DNA of 41,338 bases from assembly GCA_945888525.1 (NCBI GenBank), contig CAMDAF010000022.1, positions 1 to 41,338 of the forward strand, read 5' to 3'. This document shows, piece after piece, positions 16,676 through 24,950 of the stretch. The translations under genes and the position numbers were made by a program. Origin of the DNA: Chitinophaga pinensis. Its GTDB lineage: Bacteria; Bacteroidota; Bacteroidia; NS11-12g; UBA955. Position 1 is the first letter of the stretch. Each line of letters begins with the position of its first letter. The notes under the pieces were generated by a model that was given only the letters and a program-made list of their open reading frames with translations, ran no database searches and was not told the origin of the DNA.

Positions 16676-17626
16676 ATGGAAATCAAATTAGAAGCATTAT
16701 TCCAAGATAAAATCGACCAAGAGATTAAAATCGAACCAAGAGATTGGATGCCGGAAAAATACCGTAAGACCTTGCTGCGCCAAATATCGCAACACGCTCA
16801 CAGTGAAATAGTTGGTATGCTACCTGAAGGCAATTGGATTACCCGTGCCCCGAATCTACGCCGTAAAGTTGCCTTATTGGCAAAGGTTCAAGATGAAGCA
16901 GGCCATGGATTATACCTCTATTCCGCTGCAGAAACATTGGGCATGAGCCGCGATGAAATGTTTGAAGAACTTCACAGTGGGAAAGCCAAATACAGCAGTA
17001 TTTTCAATTACCCAACTTTAACTTGGGCCGATATGGGTGCTATTGGATGGCTGGTTGATGGTGCCGCTATTATGAATCAAGTTCCACTTTGCAGAACAAG
17101 TTATGGTCCATATGCAAGGGCCATGGTTAGGGTATGTAAAGAAGAATCATTCCACCAAAGACAAGGATACGAAATTATGTTGACCTTAAGCAAAGGAACA
17201 GAGGCTCAAAAAGCCCTAGCTCAAGATGCTTTAAACAGATGGTGGTGGCCAAGCATCATGATGTTTGGACCAAATGACGACAATTCTCCAAACAGTGCAC
17301 AAAGCATGAAATGGAAAATCAAGCGATTTAGCAACGACGAATTAAGACAAAAATTTGTGGACGTAACGGTTGCACAAACTGAGATACTAGGACTAAGCAT
17401 TCCAGACAAAGACTTAAAATGGAATGAGGAACGCGGGCATTATGATTTTGGTGTAATTGATTGGGAAGAATTTTTCCAAGTGGTTGCAGGAAATGGACCA
17501 TGCAACAAACAAAGATTGAAGGCTAGAGTGGATGCATGGGAAAATGGCGCTTGGGTTAGAGAAGCTGCCACAGCCTATGCCGAAAAAAGAGAATTAAGAA
17601 CCAAGAATCAAACAGAAGCAGCATAA
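16676..17626 (+). CDS. paaA: PaaA, catalytic subunit of phenylacetyl-CoA 1,2-epoxidase
   Basis: This 316-residue ferritin-like diiron protein converts phenylacetyl-CoA to the ring 1,2-epoxide as part of a multicomponent monooxygenase. Two ExxH elements are visible, E74-H77 (DEAGH) and E157-H160 ([10 protein letters not shown]). With E44 and D128 they form a plausible diiron ligand set; the individual ligand assignment is inferred from family pattern. Length is normal. The stop codon overlaps the paaB start (TAATG). The gene has its own consensus promoter and a leader of about 25 bases. PaaB and PaaC follow directly, but the reductase paaE and paaD do not. Confidence 0.96.
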   Translation: MEIKLEALFQDKIDQEIKIEPRDWMPEKYRKTLLRQISQHAHSEIVGMLPEGNWITRAPNLRRKVALLAKVQDEAGHGLYLYSAAETLGMSRDEMFEELHSGKAKYSSIFNYPTLTWADMGAIGWLVDGAAIMNQVPLCRTSYGPYARAMVRVCKEESFHQRQGYEIMLTLSKGTEAQKALAQDALNRWWWPSIMMFGPNDDNSPNSAQSMKWKIKRFSNDELRQKFVDVTVAQTEILGLSIPDKDLKWNEERGHYDFGVIDWEEFFQVVAGNGPCNKQRLKARVDAWENGAWVREAATAYAEKRELRTKNQTEAA

Positions 17627-17913
17627 TGAGCACAAAAGAATGGCCTCTATGGGAGGTGTTTATACGCGCAAAACAGGGCTTGAACCATAAGCATGTTGGC
17701 AGTTTGCACGCTGCAGATTTGCAAATGGCAATTGAGAATGCCCGTGATGTATACACCAGAAGAATGGAAGGTGTAAGTATTTGGGTTGTAGAAAGCAAAC
17801 ATGTTCACGCCAGTGAACCGTCTGAACAAGAGGCATTGTTTGAACCAGCAAACGACAAAATATACAGACATCCTACCTTCTATGATTTACCAGAAGAATT
17901 GAACCACATGTAA
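17626..17913 (+). CDS. paaB: PaaB, small subunit of phenylacetyl-CoA epoxidase
   Basis: This 95-residue protein begins with the family pattern WPLWEVFIRAKQGLNHKHVG and has the usual PaaB length. PaaB bridges PaaA-PaaC heterodimers in the epoxidase and has no metal site. Start and stop codons overlap those of paaA and paaC (TAATG at both junctions), so the three subunits are translationally coupled for stoichiometric production. Confidence 0.95.
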   Translation: MSTKEWPLWEVFIRAKQGLNHKHVGSLHAADLQMAIENARDVYTRRMEGVSIWVVESKHVHASEPSEQEALFEPANDKIYRHPTFYDLPEELNHM

Positions 17914-18674
17914 TGGCTGTAAACAAAGATATACTCATAGACTATATTCTGCATTTAGCAGACAACAGCATGATATTGGGTCAGCGCAACGCGGAGTGGT
18001 GCGGTCACGGCCCAGTGCTAGAGCAAGACATTGCATTAACCAATATCACCTTAGATTTAATTGGAGAAGCGCGCAGCTTATACCAATACGCCGCAGAGTT
18101 AACAGGAGGTAATAGTACGGAAGATACTGTTGCCTTTTTAAGGGATGTGATGCAATACCGTAACACCTTGCTGCTAGAACAGCACAATACCGATTGGGCT
18201 TATACAATTACGAGACAATTTTTCTACGATGTATTTCATTACTATTTGCAAGAAGCTCTTGTAAACAGTGCGGATGAACGTATAAAAGAAATTGCTAAGA
18301 AGACCATAAAAGAATCTGCCTACCATTTAAAATGGAGCAGTGAGTGGATGATTCGCTTGGGTGATGGAACTGAAATAAGCCATTTAAAAATGCAAAATGC
18401 AGTGAACGATCTTTGGGAATATACTGGCGAGTTTTTCATCCCTTCTGAGACTGAGATTGAAATGACAGAAATTGGTATTGCGCCAGATTTAACCTTATTG
18501 TCTAAAAAATGGAAATCCAAAGTTGAGGATATTTTAACCGAAGCAACCTTAAGCATACCCAGTTCTGATTTTCAACAAAAAGGCGGGAAAAAAGGGCTTC
18601 ACAGCGAGCATTTAGGATTTATTTTGGCCGAAATGCAGTATTTGCAACGTGCATACCCGGGGTCAGAATGGTAA
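17913..18674 (+). CDS. paaC: PaaC, structural subunit of phenylacetyl-CoA epoxidase
   Basis: This 253-residue ferritin-like helical protein resembles PaaA in fold but serves mainly as the structural partner in the PaaAC heterodimer. Recognisable stretches include LGQRNAEWCGHGPVLEQD near the N-terminus and AYHLKWSSEWMIRLGDGTE around 130-150. In many Paa clusters paaD and paaE follow. Here the frame ends and a 155-bp AT-rich gap leads to yebC, so the other pathway genes must lie elsewhere or be absent. Confidence 0.95.
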   Translation: MAVNKDILIDYILHLADNSMILGQRNAEWCGHGPVLEQDIALTNITLDLIGEARSLYQYAAELTGGNSTEDTVAFLRDVMQYRNTLLLEQHNTDWAYTITRQFFYDVFHYYLQEALVNSADERIKEIAKKTIKESAYHLKWSSEWMIRLGDGTEISHLKMQNAVNDLWEYTGEFFIPSETEIEMTEIGIAPDLTLLSKKWKSKVEDILTEATLSIPSSDFQQKGGKKGLHSEHLGFILAEMQYLQRAYPGSEW

Positions 18675-18773
18675 TTGCAAAGCAAATACGCAAGGTTAAT
18701 TAGCCAAATAATTAATTATTAATTTCTTACGCTTTTTCTACTTAACATCAAACTGATAATAATCCTATTTTAT

Positions 18774-18806
18774 TTGTTTAGATTTTGATATAAATATTTA
18801 ACTTTG
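18774..18806 (+). promoter_or_regulatory. Promoter of the yebC gene
   Basis: TTG (18774-18776), 22 bases and TAACTTTG (18799-18806) fit the Bacteroidota consensus with a slightly long spacer. The implied start is near 18811, about 20 bases before the yebC ATG. Confidence 0.55.
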
Positions 18807-18829
18807 CGGAGCTATTTATTTACCTCTGT

Positions 18830-19537
18830 ATGGGAAGAGTATTCGAAAAAAGAAAACATAAAATGTTCGCGCGTTTCGACAAGATGTCGAAAACATTCAC
18901 GAAATATGGCAAGGAAATAGCCATTGCCATCAAATCGGGTGGACCAGATCCAGAATCAAATGCCAAATTAAGGGTTGTTATTGCCAATGCAAAAAGTCAA
19001 AATATGCCCAAAGACCGAATTGATGCTGCCATCAAAAGGTCTTTAGGCAAAGATACCAGCAGCTATGAAGAGATTGCCTACGAAGCAATGTGCATGAAAG
19101 GTGTTGGCTTAATCATTGAAACGGCAACTGACAATCCTACGCGCACAGTTGCTAATATACGTATGCATCTAAACAGAGGTGGTGGAGAATTAGGCAAATC
19201 CGGTAGTTTAGATTTTGCTTTTGAACGCAAGAGTGTTTTTGTAATTAAAACCGAAGGTATAAATCCTGAAGAATTAGAATTTGAATTAATTGATGCTGGC
19301 CTTGAAGAGATTGAAGTTGAAGACGGTGAAATGGTTGTTACCACTTCATTTGAAAACTTTGGGTCAATGCAAAAAGCACTTGAAAGCAGAGGATTGGTAT
19401 TGGTAAGTGCTGAATTACAAAGAATGCCTACAAGCTTAATCAATTTGAGTGATGAAGAAAAAGAGCAAGTTGAGAATTTAATAGACAAATTAGAAGATGA
19501 CGAAGACGTGCAAAGCGTTTATTCGAACATAGCTTAA
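18830..19537 (+). CDS. YebC/PmpR family translation/transcription factor
   Basis: This 235-residue protein has the YebC N-terminal signature (MGRVFEKRKHKMFARFDKMS) and three-domain length. Family members were long described as DNA-binding regulators; more recent work assigns some a role in helping ribosomes through proline stretches. The common WANIK motif is replaced here by an RVFEKRKHKMFAR variant, as in a subset of the family. The acidic C-terminus (EDDEDVQSVYSNIA) is typical. A consensus promoter lies upstream, and a universal stress protein follows after 34 bp. Confidence 0.92.
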   Translation: MGRVFEKRKHKMFARFDKMSKTFTKYGKEIAIAIKSGGPDPESNAKLRVVIANAKSQNMPKDRIDAAIKRSLGKDTSSYEEIAYEAMCMKGVGLIIETATDNPTRTVANIRMHLNRGGGELGKSGSLDFAFERKSVFVIKTEGINPEELEFELIDAGLEEIEVEDGEMVVTTSFENFGSMQKALESRGLVLVSAELQRMPTSLINLSDEEKEQVENLIDKLEDDEDVQSVYSNIA

Positions 19538-19571
19538 ACAAAATATTTAAAAACAAACATATTCCCTCATT

Positions 19572-20459
19572 ATGAATCGAAACAACAACAACAACATTTT
19601 AGTTCCTACAGATTTTTCGGAAATTGCGCACAATGCTTTAGGACATGCATTGAAAATTGCGGATGTTTATAAAAATGAAATTACCCTCCTAAATATACAA
19701 GACGAAGGTGGGCTATATGGACTGTTTGTCTCAGATGAAAAAATGGGTTTAATCCATGAGGCCGTTGATATGAAAATGGATAAATTGATTGCAGAATCAG
19801 CTATTTCATTTCCTAATGTTAAAATTAACAAACGTTTTGAAACAGGTAAAATATACAAAGTAATTACTGAAATTGCAGCGAAAGAAAACTTTGACAGCAT
19901 TGTTATGGGCACAAATGGCGCAAGCGGATTACAGCAAATTACAGGCAGCAATGCGAGCCGAGTAATTAACTACGCTAAAGTTCCAGTTGTGGTTGTGAAA
20001 GATCAATCTATTAGCAAAAGCGGATACGAGAAGATCATTTTACCAATTGACTTATCAAGAGAAAGCAGACAAAAAGTAACTTGGGCGATCCATTTAGCAA
20101 AACGCTTTAACAGCCTTATTCATGTGATTTATGAAAACTCTAGCAACCCGGAGGTAAAAGGCAGAATTTTTGCAGCCGTCAATCAAACCCAAGATATTTT
20201 ATCCGAAAACAATGCAAATTATATCTTGCGTGGCCTGGATGAAGACAAATACCCTGACAGCTTTGCTGAGGACACTTTAGCATACGCTGCAGAAGTCAGC
20301 GCAGATTTGATTATGATAATGACCCAACAAGAAAAAGGTTTTAATGAGTTTTTATTGGGCAGTTACGCGCAACAAATTGTTAACCATAGCGGCAAAGTTC
20401 CTGTAATGTGCATCAACAGCAACGAAACTGGTGTTATTATGGACGGTGTGTTTAACTAA
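19572..20459 (+). CDS. Universal stress protein, tandem UspA domains (second in window)
   Basis: This 295-residue protein has two UspA domains (about 1-145 and 152-290). Domain 1 begins NILVPTDFSEIAHNAL and has a GTNG...GS loop (about residues 116-129) resembling the nucleotide-binding motif. Domain 2 has a weaker LLGSYAQQIV version. It differs clearly from the usp next to fixI and lacks an FNR-type box upstream. It starts 34 bp after yebC and may share its transcript. The ligand and stress stimulus are unknown. Confidence 0.9.
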   Translation: MNRNNNNNILVPTDFSEIAHNALGHALKIADVYKNEITLLNIQDEGGLYGLFVSDEKMGLIHEAVDMKMDKLIAESAISFPNVKINKRFETGKIYKVITEIAAKENFDSIVMGTNGASGLQQITGSNASRVINYAKVPVVVVKDQSISKSGYEKIILPIDLSRESRQKVTWAIHLAKRFNSLIHVIYENSSNPEVKGRIFAAVNQTQDILSENNANYILRGLDEDKYPDSFAEDTLAYAAEVSADLIMIMTQQEKGFNEFLLGSYAQQIVNHSGKVPVMCINSNETGVIMDGVFN

Positions 20460-20476
20460 TTTTATTGCAATAGATT

Positions 20477-21343
20477 ATGATACTTGTAGCAGACAGCGGA
20501 AGTACAAAATGCGATTGGATGTATATGGGCATTACCAAAACCCCCAGAATCATTGAAAGCATGGGTTTCAATCCTTTTTTTCACAAAAAAGAATTTATTG
20601 CCAAAGAAATTAAAAAAACGTTCAAGGACCATACATTAAGCAAATTTACACATGTTTATTATTATGGCGCAGGTTGTGCAAGCGAAGCACATAAAGACAC
20701 TGTAAGACAGGCCTTAAGCGAAGTATTCACAGATGCAGTTATACATGTAACGCACGACCTTGATGGCGCAGCGATTGCCACTTGTGGGAATAAAGAAGGT
20801 ATCGCCTGCATACTTGGTACAGGAAGCAATGCATGTTACTGGGGAGGCAAATCTCTAGTACCTCAAATTCCAACTTTTGGTTTAGGTTTTATACTTGGGG
20901 ATGAAGGCAGTGGAATGCATATGGGTAAACTGCTATTAAAAGCTTATTTCTACAATGATATGCCAATTAATATCAGACTGTTTTTTGAATCTTGCCATGA
21001 AAGCAAAGACCAAATCGTCGATAAAGTATACGGGAAAGCTGGCAATACCTATATGGCTTCATACGCAAAATTCATAGGCGACAACATCAATTTCAAATAC
21101 ATCGAATCAATTGTCTTAGCTTCATTTAGAGAATTTTTCAGCACCCACATTTTAAAATACAGCAAGCATAAAACGGTTCCAGTTAATTTTGTGGGATCAA
21201 TTGCATTTATCTATGAAAAACAATTGCGTATGGTTGCAAAAGAGTTTAAAGTCAATATAGGTACAATTATCAAGCAGCCTATACAGTCTTTATACGCATA
21301 CCACTTGGCGCATCCTGCTCAACCGATCCAGCAAGCCAAATAA
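20477..21343 (+). CDS. BadF/BadG-family ATPase, N-acetylglucosamine kinase-like
   Basis: This 288-residue ASKHA-fold kinase shows phosphate-1 motif ADSGSTKCDW (5-14), a second phosphate motif with CILGTGSNACYWG and an adenosine-site region GDEGSGMHMG. In Bacteroidota these proteins are usually annotated as N-acetylglucosamine kinase-like and probably phosphorylate amino sugars from wall recycling or chitin breakdown. It starts 17 bp after the usp gene. Its last 25 bp overlap the 3' end of the convergent zip gene, and its terminator lies inside zip. Confidence 0.85.
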   Translation: MILVADSGSTKCDWMYMGITKTPRIIESMGFNPFFHKKEFIAKEIKKTFKDHTLSKFTHVYYYGAGCASEAHKDTVRQALSEVFTDAVIHVTHDLDGAAIATCGNKEGIACILGTGSNACYWGGKSLVPQIPTFGLGFILGDEGSGMHMGKLLLKAYFYNDMPINIRLFFESCHESKDQIVDKVYGKAGNTYMASYAKFIGDNINFKYIESIVLASFREFFSTHILKYSKHKTVPVNFVGSIAFIYEKQLRMVAKEFKVNIGTIIKQPIQSLYAYHLAHPAQPIQQAK

Positions 21344-22041
21344 GAAATTCCCAAACCAGATAATATGAGGGCCCATTTACTGAGGCCCTCTTTTTTACGC
21401 AATGAATTTTCAAATACTATGGTGGTGCTAATGTGTAAGAAAGTTCCGGCAATAATTGCAGTGATAATTTGCGAGAGATTTTCAGATATAATATTGGCAT
21501 TGTGCACATATACGCCTGCAGTATAACCAAGTGGAGTGGCAAATATATAAAGGATTAAAAACAAGTAAACGTGACCTGATTTTTGCCATTTAGAATGCAT
21601 CAAAACCGATAAAGAGAATGCTGCCGGAATTTCGTGAATGGCTATTCCACCAATCATACCGCTGATAACTCCGGGATTTAGATAGTTACTCAAACCTGCA
21701 GAATAACCTTCTAATAGTGCATGCACCATTAATCCTGTAAAGAGCACAAGTTCACTTTTGGGCACATCATGGCTATGGATGTGTCCATGACCTAAGCCCC
21801 CTGTAAAACGTTCTAAAAAGATTTGAAAAAGGAATCCAAAAACAATCCAAAGTCCTGCCGTCTTAAAATTATCGAACAATTCTGGCATTAATCCAAAAAC
21901 AGCAATACCCATCAAAAACGAGCCGCTAAAGACAACCGTATGGGAAATAAACTTGTGCGAATGCACTTTTAGCACCCTTTGCAAGACGATACCCAAAAGA
22001 GGACCAGACAAGAGAACAAGTAGAGGTAAAATCAATTCCAT
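21319..22041 (-). CDS. ZIP-family metal transporter
   Basis: This 240-residue membrane protein has about eight hydrophobic segments. The metal-path motifs of ZIP proteins are visible: HALLEGYSAGL in helix 4 and IAIHEIPAAFSL in helix 5. A His-rich cytoplasmic loop (GHGHIHSHD) sits before helix 4. It most likely imports zinc or iron. The start overlaps the PAP2 stop by 10 bp. The 3' end overlaps the BadF-type gene by 25 bp, and a plus-strand intrinsic terminator lies within its last 30 codons. Confidence 0.9.
   Translation of the reverse strand: MELILPLLVLLSGPLLGIVLQRVLKVHSHKFISHTVVFSGSFLMGIAVFGLMPELFDNFKTAGLWIVFGFLFQIFLERFTGGLGHGHIHSHDVPKSELVLFTGLMVHALLEGYSAGLSNYLNPGVISGMIGGIAIHEIPAAFSLSVLMHSKWQKSGHVYLFLILYIFATPLGYTAGVYVHNANIISENLSQIITAIIAGTFLHISTTIVFENSLRKKEGLSKWALILSGLGISYLACWIG
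21367..21396 (+). terminator. Intrinsic terminator of the BadF-type gene, embedded in the zip coding sequence
   Basis: GAGGGCC (21367-21373), a 10-base loop, GGCCCTC (21384-21390) and six T residues form a strong GC-rich hairpin 24 bp after the plus-strand stop codon. The whole element lies inside the zip coding region on the other strand. Confidence 0.82.
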
Positions 22042-22595
22042 TTTAGTTTAAGAAGGGAGAACTTATAAAATTTAAAACACAAAAAGCCAAACAAAGCGCC
22101 AATGAATCCACCAATAAGCACATCGCTTGGATAGTGCACCCCGTTGTATACACGGCTATAGGCAATAACACTTGCCCATGACAGCCAAAAAATGGCACTT
22201 GAACGTTTTTTAATCCCATACAAGAAGACCATAAAAACAGCAAAAGCAAAGTGATTAGCGGCATGAGAAGACGCCATGCTTCCGGTTTCGCTGCATGACA
22301 CACCTTCCGGTATACGGGGAGTTAAAGCAAGCTCATGGCAAGGCCTTACACGACCAAAATAAGGCTTCATAAAACCACTGGTAAAGCGGTCGGATGCCGC
22401 CACAGCAATCAATAGAAAAAGTAAAATCAGCCAAGTTTTCTTGCCAAACTCTTTGACCATAAAATAGATACACAAGGCGTATAAAGGGGTCCAAAACAAC
22501 TTATCAGAGAAACGGACCATTATAACATCAAGCCATTCAGCGCTGAGCGTTTGGTTGATTAGCTGGTAGAAATAGATATCGAACGCGTTGCTCAT
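22032..22595 (-). CDS. PAP2-superfamily membrane phosphatase
   Basis: This 187-residue integral membrane protein has the three phosphatase motifs: KPYFGRVRP (motif 1), SMASSHAAN (motif 2, corresponding to PSGH) and SRVYNGVHYPSD (motif 3). It probably removes phosphate from undecaprenyl pyrophosphate, phosphatidylglycerophosphate or a lipid A intermediate; the substrate cannot be chosen from sequence. The start overlaps the end of the methyltransferase gene by 4 bp (ATGA), and its end overlaps zip by 10 bp, so the three genes form one tight operon. Confidence 0.9.
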   Translation of the reverse strand: MSNAFDIYFYQLINQTLSAEWLDVIMVRFSDKLFWTPLYALCIYFMVKEFGKKTWLILLFLLIAVAASDRFTSGFMKPYFGRVRPCHELALTPRIPEGVSCSETGSMASSHAANHFAFAVFMVFLYGIKKRSSAIFWLSWASVIAYSRVYNGVHYPSDVLIGGFIGALFGFLCFKFYKFSLLKLKWN

Positions 22596-23317
22596 GGTTT
22601 GTGTGCAATTAATATAAGACGGTCGGAGGTTTCAGGGTCAAATGGATTTAGTTGATAATCGCCAAAACAATGCAACAAATCTAGGTCAGATTCTTTGTAC
22701 ATGGCTTTAAAATCTTCCAAATCGAAAAGACTTACTTTCTCCTGAAATTCAAAATCTTCATTTTGGTCTTTAAAACGAATGGTTTTAATGACCCGTTTGT
22801 CTATAATTTCTTTGGTAATTTCAAAATCAATTCCATCTACACTTTTAAGTTCATAGGGCACTAAATTCTTTTGAACCTTGTGGGCATTAAAGAAGTCTTG
22901 CACAAAAACACCTTTGGGTTTTAGGTCTTGGCATACGGCAGATAAAGTCAAGAGATTATCTTCTTGCTTATCGAAGTACCCGAAACTGGTAAACAAATTG
23001 CAGACGTAATCGAAGTAGGCCTGTTTATAAGGCTTGCGCATGTCGTGCACATCAAATTCAAGATGCGCATTTTCTAGTTTTTTAGCCTCTGCGACACTCT
23101 CTGTGCTAAGATCGACGCCACATACAGAGTAACCATGGCTGCACAGGTCAAAAGAGTGCCGTCCCTTACCACAGGCCAAATCTAAAAACCTTGCACCTTC
23201 GTGGGGATTTAGAAAATTGAGTAAATTATTGATGAATAATTTCGCCTCATTATCGTCTCTTTGACCATACAGGGTATGATAGTATGAGGTGTTGAACCAA
23301 TCTTTAAACCAAGCCAT
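22592..23317 (-). CDS. Class I SAM-dependent methyltransferase
   Basis: This 241-residue soluble protein has motif I FLDLACGKGRHS followed by CGVDLS and a typical seven-strand methyltransferase layout. The substrate is unknown. The frame is open for 54 more codons upstream, but that stretch overlaps the promoter and signal peptide of the divergent lipoprotein gene and has a biased, unconserved-looking composition. The ATG at 23317 (MAWFKDWF) is the better start. It is the first gene of the methyltransferase-PAP2-zip operon. Confidence 0.88.
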   Translation of the reverse strand: MAWFKDWFNTSYYHTLYGQRDDNEAKLFINNLLNFLNPHEGARFLDLACGKGRHSFDLCSHGYSVCGVDLSTESVAEAKKLENAHLEFDVHDMRKPYKQAYFDYVCNLFTSFGYFDKQEDNLLTLSAVCQDLKPKGVFVQDFFNAHKVQKNLVPYELKSVDGIDFEITKEIIDKRVIKTIRFKDQNEDFEFQEKVSLFDLEDFKAMYKESDLDLLHCFGDYQLNPFDPETSDRLILIAHKP

Positions 23318-23326
23318 TTTATGAAC

Positions 23327-23357
23327 TTGCAAAATAAGCCAAAATAATTTACATTTG
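23327..23357 (+). promoter_or_regulatory. Promoter of the lipoprotein-pyrophosphatase operon
   Basis: TTG (23327-23329), 20 bases and TACATTTG (23350-23357) match the Bacteroidota consensus. The implied start is near 23362, only about 5 bases before the ATG at 23367, so the leader is very short. Confidence 0.68.
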
Positions 23358-23366
23358 CTTTCTATT

Positions 23367-23837
23367 ATGAAATTATTAAAGCCAATTATCTTATTCAGCG
23401 CTGTAGCAGTCTTCATTTTTTCTTGTAAAAAAACCGAAGAAGACAATAACAACAACAATGGAGGAAGCAGTAAGACCAAATTAGAATTATTAACTCAAAA
23501 AAACTGGAAAGTTTCTAGTTTGGTAAGCAGTGGCACAGACATCTGGGGAACTTTCTTAGTTGAAGCGTGCAACAAAGACAATCAATACCGCTTCAGAACC
23601 GACGATTCATTGTCATTGTATGACATGAGCAGCAAATGCAGCCCTTCTGATCCGGATTCAAGTGTAAGTATATACAAGTTTTACAACAACAATACCCAAT
23701 TGATTTTAAATGTGAAGCTAACAAGTACCAATACGTTAAATGATACCGCAGATATTGTTGAATTGAGCGAAACGCTTTTAAAAATCAATGCGGAATACAG
23801 CAGTGTTCCAGCTACCATTAGCTTTATCCACCCATAA
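23367..23837 (+). CDS. Lipoprotein, lipocalin-like, first of a tandem pair
   Basis: This 156-residue protein has an SpII signal peptide and lipobox cysteine C20 (FIFSC), then a polar N-rich linker and a compact beta-rich domain. The next gene encodes a paralogue: both share a W-K near the domain start, an ALxAC/VEAC-type cysteine, a D-x-YRF motif, a second cysteine followed by PDS, and F-Y-(N/D) further on. The two conserved cysteines could form a disulfide. The fold resembles the lipocalin-like lipoproteins common in Bacteroidota; the ligand is unknown. An upstream TTG in frame is not needed; the ATG at 23367 starts a good signal peptide. Confidence 0.82.
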   Translation: MKLLKPIILFSAVAVFIFSCKKTEEDNNNNNGGSSKTKLELLTQKNWKVSSLVSSGTDIWGTFLVEACNKDNQYRFRTDDSLSLYDMSSKCSPSDPDSSVSIYKFYNNNTQLILNVKLTSTNTLNDTADIVELSETLLKINAEYSSVPATISFIHP

Positions 23838-23838
23838 T

Positions 23839-24279
23839 ATGAAAAAGGCATTTATTATCATTGCATTTGTTAGTTTTTGGGCGGCTTCATGTAAAAAAGA
23901 AACTGCTCCACCTCCAAGTCCACCAGTTGTTCAAGAAGATCTTGAAATGAAAAGAATTACGTCTGCGCCATGGAAAATATACCGTGTTGAGGTAAGTGGC
24001 TTGGATTTGTACAATTTAGCTGTTCCGGCTTGCCAACAAGACGACACCTATAGATTCTACAAAGACAGTACCTTGATGCAATATGAGAATGGAAATATCT
24101 GTTCTGGAAATCCAGATTCTACTGCCACCCATTGGGAATTTTACGATGGAAAGAAAAAACTAATAGGAACTGTGCTTGGACTTACGGACACAGCAACTGT
24201 TGTAACTTTAGAGGATGCTTTGCTAAAGCTTTCTGTAGATTACAACGGCAGTCCAGCAGTTATATTCTTTAAAAAATAA
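23839..24279 (+). CDS. Lipoprotein, lipocalin-like, second of a tandem pair
   Basis: This 146-residue lipoprotein has a signal peptide ending in lipobox AASC (C18), a proline-rich linker (PPPSPP) and a domain paralogous to the preceding gene (APWKIYRVE, DDTYRFYKD, NPDSTATHWEFYD). It starts 1 bp after the previous stop codon. The earlier in-frame start lies inside the previous gene and would spoil the signal peptide, so ATG 23839 is used. The two probably arose by tandem duplication and are now quite diverged. Confidence 0.82.
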   Translation: MKKAFIIIAFVSFWAASCKKETAPPPSPPVVQEDLEMKRITSAPWKIYRVEVSGLDLYNLAVPACQQDDTYRFYKDSTLMQYENGNICSGNPDSTATHWEFYDGKKKLIGTVLGLTDTATVVTLEDALLKLSVDYNGSPAVIFFKK

Positions 24280-24284
24280 GCGCC

Positions 24285-24887
24285 TTGAAAACCGCACATC
24301 CTTGGCACGGAGTTTCAAAAGGTGCATCCTTTCCTGACATTATCAATGTCTACGTAGAAATAACACCGTTTGACACTGTCAAATACGAATTGGATAAAGA
24401 GAGTGGTTTGTTAAAAATAGACCGCCCTCAAAAATTCAGCAACCTCTGCCCTGCCCTTTACGGTTTCGTTCCTCAGACCTATTGCGGCAAAGAGATCGCA
24501 AATTTTTGCATGGAAAAATCAGGACTCACTGAAGTTAAAGGCGATGGAGACCCATTAGACATTTGCGTATTGAGTGAGCGACCGATTCAAAACCACAACA
24601 TCTTATTGCAATGCATTCCAATTGGTGGCTTGAGGATGGTTGATAAACACGAGGCAGATGATAAAATCATTGCTGTGTTAAAAGACGACCTCATGTACGG
24701 GCATATGCTTGACATATCTGAATTACCAGAGGCTATTTTACAACGATTGTTGCATTATTTCAAAACCTATAAACTAGACCCACAGAGTCAAGAAAACAAA
24801 GTTTTAATTACCGATGTATATGGCGCAGCTGAATGCAAGAAAGTATTGCAAATAGCTTCAGAAGATTACCAAAAAGAAATCGCGTAA
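24285..24887 (+). CDS. ppa: Inorganic pyrophosphatase, family I-like, TTG start
   Basis: This 200-residue cytoplasmic enzyme hydrolyses pyrophosphate and pulls biosynthetic reactions forward. The active-site signature GDGDPLDICVL (about 85-95), K-Y near ESGLLK, and the acidic DKHEADDKIIAVLKDD stretch are present. The family N-terminus (AHPWHG) follows immediately after a TTG codon at 24285. The same frame has a stop codon 15 bp upstream and no ATG in between, so TTG must be the start. It lies 5 bp after the second lipoprotein gene and is probably translated by coupling. Confidence 0.92.
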   Translation: MKTAHPWHGVSKGASFPDIINVYVEITPFDTVKYELDKESGLLKIDRPQKFSNLCPALYGFVPQTYCGKEIANFCMEKSGLTEVKGDGDPLDICVLSERPIQNHNILLQCIPIGGLRMVDKHEADDKIIAVLKDDLMYGHMLDISELPEAILQRLLHYFKTYKLDPQSQENKVLITDVYGAAECKKVLQIASEDYQKEIA

Positions 24888-24950
24888 CTTTTTTGTAAAC
24901 CCAGACCACTGTCAGAGAAAACTTCAAAATCTAAACACTATTTTCGCAGC

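Noticed and set aside
23318-23479. 54-codon N-terminal extension of the methyltransferase
   Set aside because: It would overlap the promoter and the signal peptide of the divergent lipoprotein gene, and family proteins start at about MAWFKDWF.
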